64,000 nt of DNA from Akkermansiaceae bacterium (lineage in GTDB: Bacteria; Verrucomicrobiota; Verrucomicrobiia; Verrucomicrobiales; Akkermansiaceae), in NCBI GenBank assembly GCA_024233115.1, contig JACKQB010000005.1, forward strand, positions 310,001-374,000, in the 5' to 3' direction. Within the stretch, counting starts at the first letter, position 1. Every line of letters starts with the position of its first letter. The notes beneath the pieces are model-generated. The model had not been told where the DNA came from and ran no database searches. It was given only the letters and a program-made list of their open reading frames with translations. Below, piece by piece: positions 54,396 to 63,418 of the stretch. The position numbers and the translations under genes were made by a program.

Positions 54396-57300
54396 ATGCA
54401 GATTACGGAGCAATGGGTAGGTCAGTCGGCGGGAGGACGGGTTTTTAAGGATGCCCGTGCCCTGCTTCGTCTCGGCAAGGTGGCGCAGGTGACACGCAAG
54501 GATTCCAGCGAGGGTGCCGTCTTTCAAGGACAGGTGGGGACAGGAAACAGGCCCATGCGCGTGGTGGTCAAGGTCTTGGGGCCGACCCAGGTGAAAAACC
54601 TCTGCGGCTGCACCATGGCCCGGTCCACAGGCGCCATGTGCGAGCACGCGGCGGCTTTGCTGTTGGCGAGTATACCATCGGAGGCCGCTCCCCGGAAACA
54701 GGATCAAACAGGGGGGCGGGATCACCGGCTGCCACCGGAGCCGTGCAAGGGACATCCAGTGATGCCGCTGGAAGTGCGGCTATCTCCGCGTTTTCCTCAT
54801 GAGGCGGTCCGGGCAATTCATTTGAAACGTGCCGAGGGGGCTGAGGTCAATCAAGCGGACCGAACCCTGACTCAATGGCTGACGGCACATGTGGGCCAGG
54901 CCGGTGCGGCGATGTTGTCGCTGCCCGAGGATCAACTGGCGGGGTTTTATCAATCGCTGGACGGACACACCCGCGTTTACAGCGGTGACACGCATCTCGT
55001 CATCCAGTCAGCCGTGTTACGTCCCTCGCTGGATCTTGAGCTGGAGTCGGGTGACGAGGGTGATGTCATGTGGCTGAAACTCGGCGGGGGAGATGGTGCC
55101 CAGCAGGAGCTGGTCATGCTGGGTGGAAAACTGGCCGAGTGGGACAGCTGGCTTGGGCAATTGGCGGTGGCTTCCTCCGACACCCAACAGCTCGGCAGTG
55201 CAGTTGATCTGAGTGAGCTGTTAGCCGGAGACTGGCTGCAGATGGATGCCGGTGATTTTGTTCAATCATTGGAGCTGATGGCTGGGGCTTTCCAGCTTCC
55301 GGGCGATCTCGGTGGGCTCGATATCCATGAGGCCGAACCCGTGATTGAGCTGGAGATAGCGGGTTCCACCCGGGCTTTGCAGGCACGTTTGGTGGCGGTT
55401 TACGCAGAAAATGCCCGGCTTCCATTGGCCTCGACCCACCAGGTTTCGGTGGAGTTTCCCCTGGCATCCGACCAGCCGGGGCAGTGGCTTGTGCGTAACC
55501 CCGAGTATGAGCAACAGGCGATTGCCCGGTTGATGGAGTCCGGCTTCCAGGTGCTTGAAGCCTCTGGCTCCCTGTTTCTACGGGGCGAAGACGAGGTGAT
55601 TGATTTTCTAACAACGATGTTGCCGGCGCTCCGGCAGCAGTGGGTGGTGAAGACGGAGGCGAAGCTCGTGCAGGTGGAGTCGAAGCTGGACCGCATCGTA
55701 CCGCGGGTTGAGGTGGAGGGGGGTGGTCGCCAAGCGGGAACCGATTGGTTGGCCTGTGAGGTGTCATGGCAGGTGGGAGGTGAGACGCTCGACCGTGATA
55801 CGGTCAGGAGACTGCTGCAGTCGGGTAGCCGCACCTTGTCACTGCCACGCGGAGGCAAGGCGGTGATTTCTCACTTCGATGCCGAGGTGATGGAGGGTTT
55901 TTTGCTGGATACCGATCCTCGGCAGGAGGATGGGCGGTATTATTTTCCTGTGCAGCAGGAGGCCTATCTGCAACGACTGAGGGCATTTTATGGCGCGCAT
56001 GGACCCACGGAAGAAGAGCCGGTTCCGGCACTCCCCGATGAGCTGGCTGCCCAACTGCGTGCCTATCAAACCGAGGGGGTCGAGTGGCTGTATCGTAGTG
56101 CCGTGCGCACGGGTGGCGCACTCCTTGCCGATGATATGGGCTTGGGGAAAACTTTGCAGACCTTGGCGTTTGTCCAGCATTGGAAAACCCACGGAGGGGA
56201 TGCCGCCAGGGGGCCGGCCTTGGTGGTCTGTCCTGCCACTCTGTTAGGAAACTGGCGTGATGAGGCGGCGAAGTGGGTGCCCCGTCTGAACGTGCTGGTG
56301 ATGCACGGCCCGCGACGCAAGGATTATTACGAGGTGATGGAGGTGGCTGATATCATTGTCACCAGTTATGCCTTGCTCGACAAGGATTGTGCGCACTATC
56401 AGAAAATCCAGTTAGGCGCGCTGATTCTTGATGAGGCCAGTGCGATCCGTAATCCGGATACCATCGCGGCGAAGGCGGCGAGAAAAGTGAAGGCCGCATG
56501 CCGGGTTGCCATCACGGGCACCCCGGTCGAAAACAGTGTCCGTGACCTGTGGTCGGTCTATCAGTTTCTCATGCCTGGATACCTCGGGGGGCGGGAGGAC
56601 TTCCGGCGTCGATACGAGGTTCCCTGCGCGGCGGAAGTGCCCGACCGTGTGGCGATGCAGCGACTCCGCTGGCGCACCAGTCCATTTATGCTGCGGCGGA
56701 CCAAATCCCTGGTCGCCAAGGATCTGCCACCAAAGATCGAAAGTGTCGTCTGGTGTGACCCCTCACCGATGCAGCGGGACCAATACCAGGCGATCCTCCG
56801 TCACGGGGCGGAAAAGGTCGACCAGCTCCGGGCGCAATCAGGTAAGGACGGCGCGCGGATGCAGATGTTGACCGTGCTCCTGAGGCTCCGGCAGAGCTGT
56901 TGTGATCTACGGTTGTTGGATGATAAGCTGAAGGGAAAATCCTTGTCGGATGTTTCCGCCAAGCTGGCCCGACTGATGGAGCTTCTCGACGAGGCGCAAC
57001 GTGGTGGCCATCGGGTGTTGGTGTTCAGCCAGTTTACATCCATGCTGGCATTGATCCGGGAGGAGCTTGATCGGGAGGATATCGACTATTGTTATCTCGA
57101 CGGCTCGACACTTGACCGCGCGGGCGTGGTGGACCGTTTCCAGAAACCCGGTGGTCCTCCTGTTTTCCTGATCAGCCTGAAAGCCGGTGGTTATGGACTG
57201 ACGCTGACGGCGGCAGACACGGTGGTCTTGTTTGACCCCTGGTGGAATCCGGCGGTGGAGGCGCAGGCGGCCGACCGGATTCATCGTATCGGCCAGACCA

Positions 57301-57473
57301 AACCAGCCACGATTTATAAGTTGATTACCCGCGGGACGGTCGAGGAAAAAATACTCCGCCTGCAGGAGCGGAAACGCAGCGTGATCACCGCCGCCATGGG
57401 TGACGTCGGTGATGAATCGGGTCCGATGATGACAGGGCTAACCGAGCGCGAAATGCTGGAGTTGCTTGAATGA
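54396..57473 (+). CDS. SNF2-family DEAD-like helicase with SWIM zinc finger
   Basis: A 1025-residue protein. The N-terminus has a SWIM-type CxC...CxH zinc site (CGCTMARSTGAMCEH, about residues 69-83). A bacterial SNF2-associated middle region precedes the helicase core: motif I DDMGLGKTLQTLAF (about 577), motif II LDEAS (DEAH variant, about 675) and motif VI ADRIHRIGQTKP (about 965). Such bacterial Swi2/Snf2 proteins are ATP-dependent translocases acting on DNA or transcription complexes. Divergent from parA. Confidence 0.93.
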   Translation: MQITEQWVGQSAGGRVFKDARALLRLGKVAQVTRKDSSEGAVFQGQVGTGNRPMRVVVKVLGPTQVKNLCGCTMARSTGAMCEHAAALLLASIPSEAAPRKQDQTGGRDHRLPPEPCKGHPVMPLEVRLSPRFPHEAVRAIHLKRAEGAEVNQADRTLTQWLTAHVGQAGAAMLSLPEDQLAGFYQSLDGHTRVYSGDTHLVIQSAVLRPSLDLELESGDEGDVMWLKLGGGDGAQQELVMLGGKLAEWDSWLGQLAVASSDTQQLGSAVDLSELLAGDWLQMDAGDFVQSLELMAGAFQLPGDLGGLDIHEAEPVIELEIAGSTRALQARLVAVYAENARLPLASTHQVSVEFPLASDQPGQWLVRNPEYEQQAIARLMESGFQVLEASGSLFLRGEDEVIDFLTTMLPALRQQWVVKTEAKLVQVESKLDRIVPRVEVEGGGRQAGTDWLACEVSWQVGGETLDRDTVRRLLQSGSRTLSLPRGGKAVISHFDAEVMEGFLLDTDPRQEDGRYYFPVQQEAYLQRLRAFYGAHGPTEEEPVPALPDELAAQLRAYQTEGVEWLYRSAVRTGGALLADDMGLGKTLQTLAFVQHWKTHGGDAARGPALVVCPATLLGNWRDEAAKWVPRLNVLVMHGPRRKDYYEVMEVADIIVTSYALLDKDCAHYQKIQLGALILDEASAIRNPDTIAAKAARKVKAACRVAITGTPVENSVRDLWSVYQFLMPGYLGGREDFRRRYEVPCAAEVPDRVAMQRLRWRTSPFMLRRTKSLVAKDLPPKIESVVWCDPSPMQRDQYQAILRHGAEKVDQLRAQSGKDGARMQMLTVLLRLRQSCCDLRLLDDKLKGKSLSDVSAKLARLMELLDEAQRGGHRVLVFSQFTSMLALIREELDREDIDYCYLDGSTLDRAGVVDRFQKPGGPPVFLISLKAGGYGLTLTAADTVVLFDPWWNPAVEAQAADRIHRIGQTKPATIYKLITRGTVEEKILRLQERKRSVITAAMGDVGDESGPMMTGLTEREMLELLE

Positions 57474-57519
57474 CCGAAATGTAACTTGATCATCTCCATT
57501 CTGCATGTATGAATGGAGT

Positions 57520-57816
57520 ATGAATGCAAAAGAACTTGCGAGATCTGCATCAAGTGGGGGAAATCCGCCTGCGGGGCTCAGTGATGCGGTAAAGGCACTC
57601 TGGCTGGCCCGTGCGGGAAGATGGGGTGAAGCGCATGACCTGTGCCAGGAGGTTGACGGATACCAGGGTGCCTGGGTGCATGCCCACCTACACCGGGTCG
57701 AGGGTGATCTGGACAATGCCGGTTACTGGTATGAGCGGGCAGGGAAACCACAACCCACCGGCCAGGAGGGCCTGGGAGAGGAGTGGTTGGAGATGGCCGA
57801 CGAGCTGTTGGAGTGA
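57520..57816 (+). CDS. Small conserved protein
   Basis: A 98-residue soluble protein. The ALWLARAGRWGEAHDLCQEVDG then AWVHAHLHRVEGDLDNAGYWYERAG pattern matches a widespread, uncharacterised small family resembling a single TPR-like helical hairpin. It begins 46 bp after the SNF2 gene. A start at 57505 would add five residues. Confidence 0.75.
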   Translation: MNAKELARSASSGGNPPAGLSDAVKALWLARAGRWGEAHDLCQEVDGYQGAWVHAHLHRVEGDLDNAGYWYERAGKPQPTGQEGLGEEWLEMADELLE

Positions 57817-57902
57817 ATCATTGGAGCAATGCGCAGGCGAAGAAGTCTAACAGCATCGCATGCGTTTCCCTTCCTTTGTGGAAAATACTCGGACCGACCC
57901 AT

Positions 57903-57930
57903 AAAAAAACCGACGCCTGGAGGCGTCGGT
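57903..57930 (-). terminator. Intrinsic terminator of the bactofilin gene
   Basis: On the minus strand ACCGACGCC / GGCGTCGGT with loop TCCA, directly followed by seven U. It lies 32 bp after the bactofilin stop. Confidence 0.92.
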
Positions 57931-57962
57931 TAGGGTAAAGGTTGATTGATGGGGGTGATGGT

Positions 57963-58286
57963 TTAGTTACCTCCGATGTCAGTGCGGCCGGAGAGGACGG
58001 CGCCTTCCTCCATGCTGAGCATCTTGGTTTTGATATCGCCATCGAGCTTGGAGTTGGTTTTGAGTTCGCAGCGCTCGGAGGTGATCGTGCCTTGGACCTT
58101 GCCAAAGAGTTTCACTTCGCCGGCTTTGATGTCGCCTTTGACAATTGCATTTTCACCGATGGTGACCTTGCCCTTTTCAGAGGTGATTTCGCCTTCAACT
58201 TTTCCATCAATGACCATGTCATTACTAAACTTGATGGAACCGGTGATTTCGATTCCATTCGCGAGAACGTTGGTTGCATTCGCCAT
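57963..58286 (-). CDS. Bactofilin family protein
   Basis: A 107-residue protein consisting almost entirely of the bactofilin beta-helix repeats (about residues 10-100): GIEITGSIKFSNDMVIDGKV, then GEI, GKVTIGENA, VKGDI, GTI units. Bactofilins polymerise into cytoskeletal scaffolds, often recruiting cell-wall enzymes; two penicillin-binding proteins are nearby. ATG 58286 avoids a non-homologous hydrophobic extension. It has its own terminator. Confidence 0.92.
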   Translation of the reverse strand: MANATNVLANGIEITGSIKFSNDMVIDGKVEGEITSEKGKVTIGENAIVKGDIKAGEVKLFGKVQGTITSERCELKTNSKLDGDIKTKMLSMEEGAVLSGRTDIGGN

Positions 58287-58377
58287 AACGATTGGCAATG
58301 TGACTGGGTTTAACAGGAAGGCAATCAAACAATTTAAAAATAATCATTAAGATCCCTTGACGATGGGTTGGCCAGGT

Positions 58378-59718
58378 TCAGCGTCCGTTCTCCTGGTCTG
58401 CCCTCATTTTGCGCAGGGCGTCTTCGATTTTGCGCAGGTTCTCGGAGTTTTCATCGTTGTTTCGTCTGGTTTCCTCGAGAAGGCGGCGGACTTTGCCGAT
58501 GGTATCCTCCTCATCCGCTGGCACGGCCCTTGGGGCGACTCTGGAGTTTTCCGGGTAGAGGTTACGGCTGTTGCGGCCGTACCGGGGCGCGTAACGAGGG
58601 TCTTCGGTATTGTTTCCACTTGCCAGGGCGTTGTCCACTGGTTGGGGTTTGGTGGCGAGGACCTTCTGGATGGTGGACGTCGGGATCACATAGGTTTTGA
58701 TCCGGCTGCCGCGGGCGATGGTGATACCGACAATGTTGCCATCGAGGTCGGCCACGGGGGCTCCGGTGTCGTAGGGGGCGATCGGCATGTCCGTCTGGAT
58801 CACACTTGGGAAATTGGAGCGCACATGGCTTGGGACCGTACCCATCCTTTGCATGCGTTCCATCCGTTCGCGGGGGACGCGGCGGATATCCTCGTCGTCT
58901 GCCCTGGAGCCGAGCTGCACGGTGGCGGTTTTTTCAACCACGCCGCGGCGGTAGCTGATGTTGATCTTCGATCCGGGCACGAGACGCTGGAGCAGGTTGC
59001 GCATTTCCATCGCTCCGGTGATCGCGGTCTGGTCGACCGATATGATCACATCGCCATCGCGTAATCCTGCGCGGTCGGCAGCGGAGTCCGGCATGACTTG
59101 CTTCAAGGGCACGCCGTCTTTTCCTGCGGAGGCGAAGTCCATCATCACCCCCAGATAAGCCTTGTCACTTTCGCGCAGGCTGCGTTCCTTGACGCTGACC
59201 ACCCCAAAGCCCTCGACCTTGCCGTCGGGTCGGGCAAGGACAACAAAGTTCCCCAGCTCCGGCCGTGCAGCTGCCGTCAGATCCAACGGGGTGAGCTTGG
59301 TGTCCGAGCCCTCGATACTGAGCAGGGCGAGGTCGTGCTCCGGATAGACGCCTGATACTTTGGCGGGATGCTGTTTGCCTTCGGGGGTGGTGACCACGAG
59401 TTGGGCGCGGGCGTTTTTAACCTCGCTCCACTTGGTCAGGATCACGGGATGGGTGGCGCCGGGAGTCAGGACGACGGTGCCATAGGATATCCGGCTATGG
59501 CGATAACTGATGGCCACGGTGCTTTTTGCAGCTTTGGCGATAGCCGGTTGGGAGGCGTTAAAAAAGCCGGCGGCCTGGTCCTTGAGGCCCTGGACCTCGG
59601 AGGGCTTCAGGTTGGCCAGGGGATCGGGCATCCGCATGCTGTTCTGGGCAGGTGCCTGGGAAATCAGGCCAAGCGCAGTGATGGATGTAAATGCAATGTG
59701 TAAAAGGGAGCGTTTCAT
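58378..59718 (-). CDS. Degenerate trypsin-like/PDZ protein (HtrA-like, probably inactive)
   Basis: A 446-residue exported protein with signal peptide (IAFTSITALGLISQAPAQ), a DegP-like protease fold split around a PDZ domain (about residues 190-270, MPDSAADRAGLRDGDVIIS) and a charged coiled-coil tail. The catalytic triad is mostly lost: the His site reads VILTKWSEV, Asp is kept in EHDLALLSI, and the Ser site reads YDTGAPVAD instead of GDSGGP. It could chaperone or regulate the intact protease encoded 54 bp upstream. Confidence 0.8.
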   Translation of the reverse strand: MKRSLLHIAFTSITALGLISQAPAQNSMRMPDPLANLKPSEVQGLKDQAAGFFNASQPAIAKAAKSTVAISYRHSRISYGTVVLTPGATHPVILTKWSEVKNARAQLVVTTPEGKQHPAKVSGVYPEHDLALLSIEGSDTKLTPLDLTAAARPELGNFVVLARPDGKVEGFGVVSVKERSLRESDKAYLGVMMDFASAGKDGVPLKQVMPDSAADRAGLRDGDVIISVDQTAITGAMEMRNLLQRLVPGSKINISYRRGVVEKTATVQLGSRADDEDIRRVPRERMERMQRMGTVPSHVRSNFPSVIQTDMPIAPYDTGAPVADLDGNIVGITIARGSRIKTYVIPTSTIQKVLATKPQPVDNALASGNNTEDPRYAPRYGRNSRNLYPENSRVAPRAVPADEEDTIGKVRRLLEETRRNNDENSENLRKIEDALRKMRADQENGR

Positions 59719-59772
59719 GATGATTATGAAAAGGTAAAGGGTTGGTGGAATGAGCGGTTCGGAAAATATGGA

Positions 59773-60783
59773 TCAGGGTTGTTCGTCGGGGAGGATGTCA
59801 CCACGGCGACCGAGTTTGACGGTGCGTATCACGCTGTCCTCACCACGGGTCACGCGGACCCTGATGCTGTCGCCTGGACTGTGTTGGGAGATGGCCGCAT
59901 AGAGTATGCGGAGGTTGGGGATGGATCGTCCATTGATGGTGCGGATGATGTCGCCTGCCCGGAGGCCGGCTTTGGCGGCTGGGCCACCTTCGAAGACTTT
60001 GCTGATGCCGATGCCGCCGCGCTCGGATTCACCGGTCAGGATGCCAAGCACCGGGGCGTCCGGGTTGTCAAGCAGGGGGCTGCCCCCGAGCCGTCCCCAG
60101 GTGTCGCCCTTTTTCAGCTTTTCCCAGTCCTGGTGAAATCCTTCAATGCCCGCGTGATTGTTCGCTGCCAGGGAAGTGCCTATCGACGAGTGGATACCGA
60201 TGACACGTCCGTTGAGGTCGAAGAGCGGCCCCCCGCTGTCGCCGCCGATCAGGGCGCAGTCGGTGCTGAAAAACTGGTTGGGGCCGCGTGAGATCATCCG
60301 TCCGAAGCGAACCGGCGGTGTGCGCACGGGATCGTATCCGCCCGCGTGGCCAAGGGCGAGCACCAGATCTCCTGTGGCGAGGTCCTTGGACTGGCCGACC
60401 TCAGCGTAGGGCCATCCGGTGGCAGGTTTTTGGTCGATGATTTGAATCATGGCGGAGTCGCGGGTGTAGTTTGCACCGAGCACTTTGCCGCGGGCTTGTT
60501 TGCCATTGGGGAAGATGACGGTCATTTCCTCGGCACCGCGGACCACGTGGCCGGCGGTTAGAACCAGTCCGTCCGCACTAACGATGACACCGCTGCCAGA
60601 GGCGCCGCTTTTTCCGGAAAACAGGGATACGGTGGCGGGGAGGACTTTCTGGACAACTGCGGCGACCTTGGTTTGCAAGGATTTCAGATCGTTGAGGTCC
60701 TGGACTGGAGGTGCCGCCTGGCTGGCTTGGATGGTCAGCAGGCAGCTTAAGGCCCATGCGGTGGCTTTGAAATAATGTGTCAT
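59773..60783 (-). CDS. Trypsin-like serine protease with PDZ domain (S1C, DegP/HtrA-like)
   Basis: A 336-residue exported protease: signal peptide (TAWALSCLLTIQASQA), catalytic His in LTAGHVV, Asp in TRDSAMI, and Ser in GGDSGGP, followed by a C-terminal PDZ domain (FEGGPAAKAGLRAGDIIRTI). It should degrade or refold damaged envelope proteins. ATG 60783 starts the signal peptide; an in-frame upstream start would add 92 residues without export signal. It is in tandem with the degenerate paralogue. Confidence 0.9.
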   Translation of the reverse strand: MTHYFKATAWALSCLLTIQASQAAPPVQDLNDLKSLQTKVAAVVQKVLPATVSLFSGKSGASGSGVIVSADGLVLTAGHVVRGAEEMTVIFPNGKQARGKVLGANYTRDSAMIQIIDQKPATGWPYAEVGQSKDLATGDLVLALGHAGGYDPVRTPPVRFGRMISRGPNQFFSTDCALIGGDSGGPLFDLNGRVIGIHSSIGTSLAANNHAGIEGFHQDWEKLKKGDTWGRLGGSPLLDNPDAPVLGILTGESERGGIGISKVFEGGPAAKAGLRAGDIIRTINGRSIPNLRILYAAISQHSPGDSIRVRVTRGEDSVIRTVKLGRRGDILPDEQP

Positions 60784-60998
60784 GGTATCAGTAAAAGAGT
60801 GGGTAAAATGAGTGGATATACGGGGTGTTGATTTCGAGATCAATGATCCAACATGACAAGCGTTGCATAATTTCACGTTTGTGCCACAAATTTTAGTGTC
60901 ACAATCACCGAAACGCTGGTCGAATCCGCATGTATGGGTTAGAGTCAACGGACTCGACGCAGGTGATAAGAGCCTGCGCATATCCTGAAACATCCACC

Positions 60999-63314
60999 AT
61001 GGCTGCCCGCAAATCCAGTCCCAACCCCAGTCGGAGGCGCACCCCCGCCCGTACGACAAGCCGTAAGACGGCCAGAAAGTCGACCTCCCGCAAGGCCAAA
61101 ACCCGGGCTACGGCAAAGAAGCGTGGGTGGCTGTTCAAGCTTTGTTTCTGGCCGTTTCTCGTTGTTGCCCGCATCACCCGCAACTGGCACCCGGTGATCA
61201 AATGGCCCGCCCGGGTGGCCGGCGTGTTCTGCTCCTGGTTGTTGTTGTGTTTCGTATTGATCGCGGTCGTCTATTACGCGAGGGCAAGCCGGTATGACCT
61301 CAGCAAAGTCACCGAAATGCCGGCCCGCACCTTGGTCTACGCCCGCGACGGCAGGACGGAGCTGGGTCGGTTACATGGAGACAACCGCTATATTGTGCAT
61401 CACGACCAGGTCTCGGATCATTTCAAAAACGCCTTGATCGCACGCGAGGATGCGCGGTTTTACAAACACTTCGGCATTGATCTACGGAGTATCGCGCGGG
61501 CTACCGTCGAAAACATCAAACGGGGCAGGCTGGCCCAGGGGGGGTCGACCTTGAGTATCCAGTTGGCGGAAAACACCTATTTCCAACCTGATTCCACGGT
61601 TAAAAAACCAAAGTGGAGGTTGCTGGACCAGAAGTTCCTGGAGATGGCGCTGGCCCTGAGGATCGAGCATAAGTTTGAAAAAAACGAAATCCTGGAGCAC
61701 TACATGAACCGGATTTTCTGGGGCCATTCCATCCGTGGGATCGAGTCTGCGTCGCGGACTTACTTTGAAAAACCGGCGAGTCGGATTACGTTATCCGAGG
61801 CGGCCATGCTGGCGGGGATCATCCGCGGTCCGAATGCATTCTCCCCGTTTAATGACATCGCGGCTGCCACCCATGAGCGTGATGTCACGCTCGGTCGTAT
61901 GGTGTTGTATAAACACATCAGCCGGAAGGATGCCGACAGGGCGATGAAGGAGCCGCTCAGGATCAGGCCCAAAAACCGTCGGGTGGTCCAGGACACCTAC
62001 GTCATGGATGCCCTGCGCCGGGAGCTTGACCGCATCCTCGAAGAGGAGAATATCGAGGCGGGTGGGCTCACCGTGATCACCACCATTGATCACACCATCC
62101 AGCGGGCTGCCGAGCTATCGGTGGAAAGAAATCTCACCAAGGTGGAGAACACAGGCGGCTACGGACACCAGACACGGAAACAGTGGCTGGGTCTCGCCGC
62201 CGGCCGGCGTGGTGACCCCGACTACCTCCAGGGGGCCTGCGTGGTGATCGAGAACCGCAGCGGTGCCATACTCGCCGTGGTGGGGGGCAGGAATGCCGAT
62301 GAATCGAAATACAACCGCGCCATCCAGGCGGAGCGGCAAATTGGTTCCCTTTTCAAACCCTTTGTCTATCTCACGGCCTTTAACCGCGGTATGATGCCCA
62401 AGACCTGGGTCCCCGACGGAAGAATCCGGCCAGGCGAGATCGATGGTGCCCCGCGTTCCTGGTCGCCAGCCAATTCCGATGGCTCCTACGGAGGTTATAT
62501 CACGGCCGAGGATGCCTTGGTGAGATCGCGCAACACGTCATCCGTGCGTGTCGGGAATTATGCCGGACTGAAAAACGTCAACCAGACGGCGATCGACGTC
62601 GGTTTTATCCAGGGGGTTCCTAACAATCCATCCACCTACCTCGGCTCATGGGAGGCGACTCCCTGGCAGGTGGCGAGCGCCTATACGGTCTTTCCTAACA
62701 ATGGCGACTGGTATCGTCCCTACATTGTCCAGGAAATCCGTAACGCCAATGGCGAGCGGGTCTATCCTGGCAAAGGGGACTCGGGGAAACTGGTGGTCAG
62801 CGCCGCAGAACCCGGTGCTACCTGGTGTGTATCGAACACCCTGCAGCAAGTCATTGAGCGCGGCACGGGCAGGCGCGTGCGCAGCCTCGGATTCCACGCA
62901 CCCTGTGCAGGCAAAACCGGCACCACCGACGATTTCAAGGACGCCTGGTTTGCAGGCTACACGGGGACCATTACCTGCGCTGTTTGGGTGGGTATGGACA
63001 CGCCCAGGAAAATCATCAACGGCGGATACGGCTCTGCCCTGGCTGCGCCGATCTGGACGGACGTCATGATGACGGCCGGCCGGCTCGGCTACGCCACCCC
63101 GGCCTTTAAACCACTCCGCATGACCTCGGCCCAGCTCTGCCGGTGGTCGGCGAAGCGGGCGACCCATGGCTGCGTGATGCATCGCGCCGCCTACACCGCC
63201 CACGTGCCGGTCGACATGCTGCCGGATGCCAATGACTACTGCACCATCCACCCACTGCGCGCCGTCCCCGTGAACCCTAACAAAACACCGCCGAAGGCAA
63301 TACCTCTTGAATAA
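60999..63314 (+). CDS. Class A penicillin-binding protein (glycosyltransferase-transpeptidase)
   Basis: A 771-residue bifunctional PBP. A very basic, Arg/Thr-rich cytoplasmic tail (about 45 residues) precedes one membrane helix (FCSWLLLCFVLIAVVYYA). GT51 domain: LIAREDARFYKHFG with catalytic Glu and RLAQGGSTLSIQLAENTYF. Transpeptidase: SLFK (active Ser, in GSLFKPF), SRN and KTGTTD. The C-terminus has three extra cysteines. ATG 60999 starts the basic tail. Followed 104 bp later by another PBP gene. Confidence 0.94.
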   Translation: MAARKSSPNPSRRRTPARTTSRKTARKSTSRKAKTRATAKKRGWLFKLCFWPFLVVARITRNWHPVIKWPARVAGVFCSWLLLCFVLIAVVYYARASRYDLSKVTEMPARTLVYARDGRTELGRLHGDNRYIVHHDQVSDHFKNALIAREDARFYKHFGIDLRSIARATVENIKRGRLAQGGSTLSIQLAENTYFQPDSTVKKPKWRLLDQKFLEMALALRIEHKFEKNEILEHYMNRIFWGHSIRGIESASRTYFEKPASRITLSEAAMLAGIIRGPNAFSPFNDIAAATHERDVTLGRMVLYKHISRKDADRAMKEPLRIRPKNRRVVQDTYVMDALRRELDRILEEENIEAGGLTVITTIDHTIQRAAELSVERNLTKVENTGGYGHQTRKQWLGLAAGRRGDPDYLQGACVVIENRSGAILAVVGGRNADESKYNRAIQAERQIGSLFKPFVYLTAFNRGMMPKTWVPDGRIRPGEIDGAPRSWSPANSDGSYGGYITAEDALVRSRNTSSVRVGNYAGLKNVNQTAIDVGFIQGVPNNPSTYLGSWEATPWQVASAYTVFPNNGDWYRPYIVQEIRNANGERVYPGKGDSGKLVVSAAEPGATWCVSNTLQQVIERGTGRRVRSLGFHAPCAGKTGTTDDFKDAWFAGYTGTITCAVWVGMDTPRKIINGGYGSALAAPIWTDVMMTAGRLGYATPAFKPLRMTSAQLCRWSAKRATHGCVMHRAAYTAHVPVDMLPDANDYCTIHPLRAVPVNPNKTPPKAIPLE

Positions 63315-63319
63315 ACTCC

Positions 63320-63402
63320 AAGTTTTAAACTCCAAATACCAAGTAAGATTCCCGCACGACCATGGAAGGTCGCTCCATGTTGGTTTTTGGAGTTTGAAAC
63401 TT
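63320..63402. repeat. Imperfect inverted repeat between the two PBP genes
   Basis: Arms 63320-63342 and 63380-63402, 23 bp with two mismatches, with an inner CATGGA/TCCATG pair (63361-63378). The whole gap between the PBP genes is this structure. It may be a REP-like element or an mRNA hairpin tuning expression of the second gene. Confidence 0.65.
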
Positions 63403-63418
63403 AAATAACAAATCGAAC

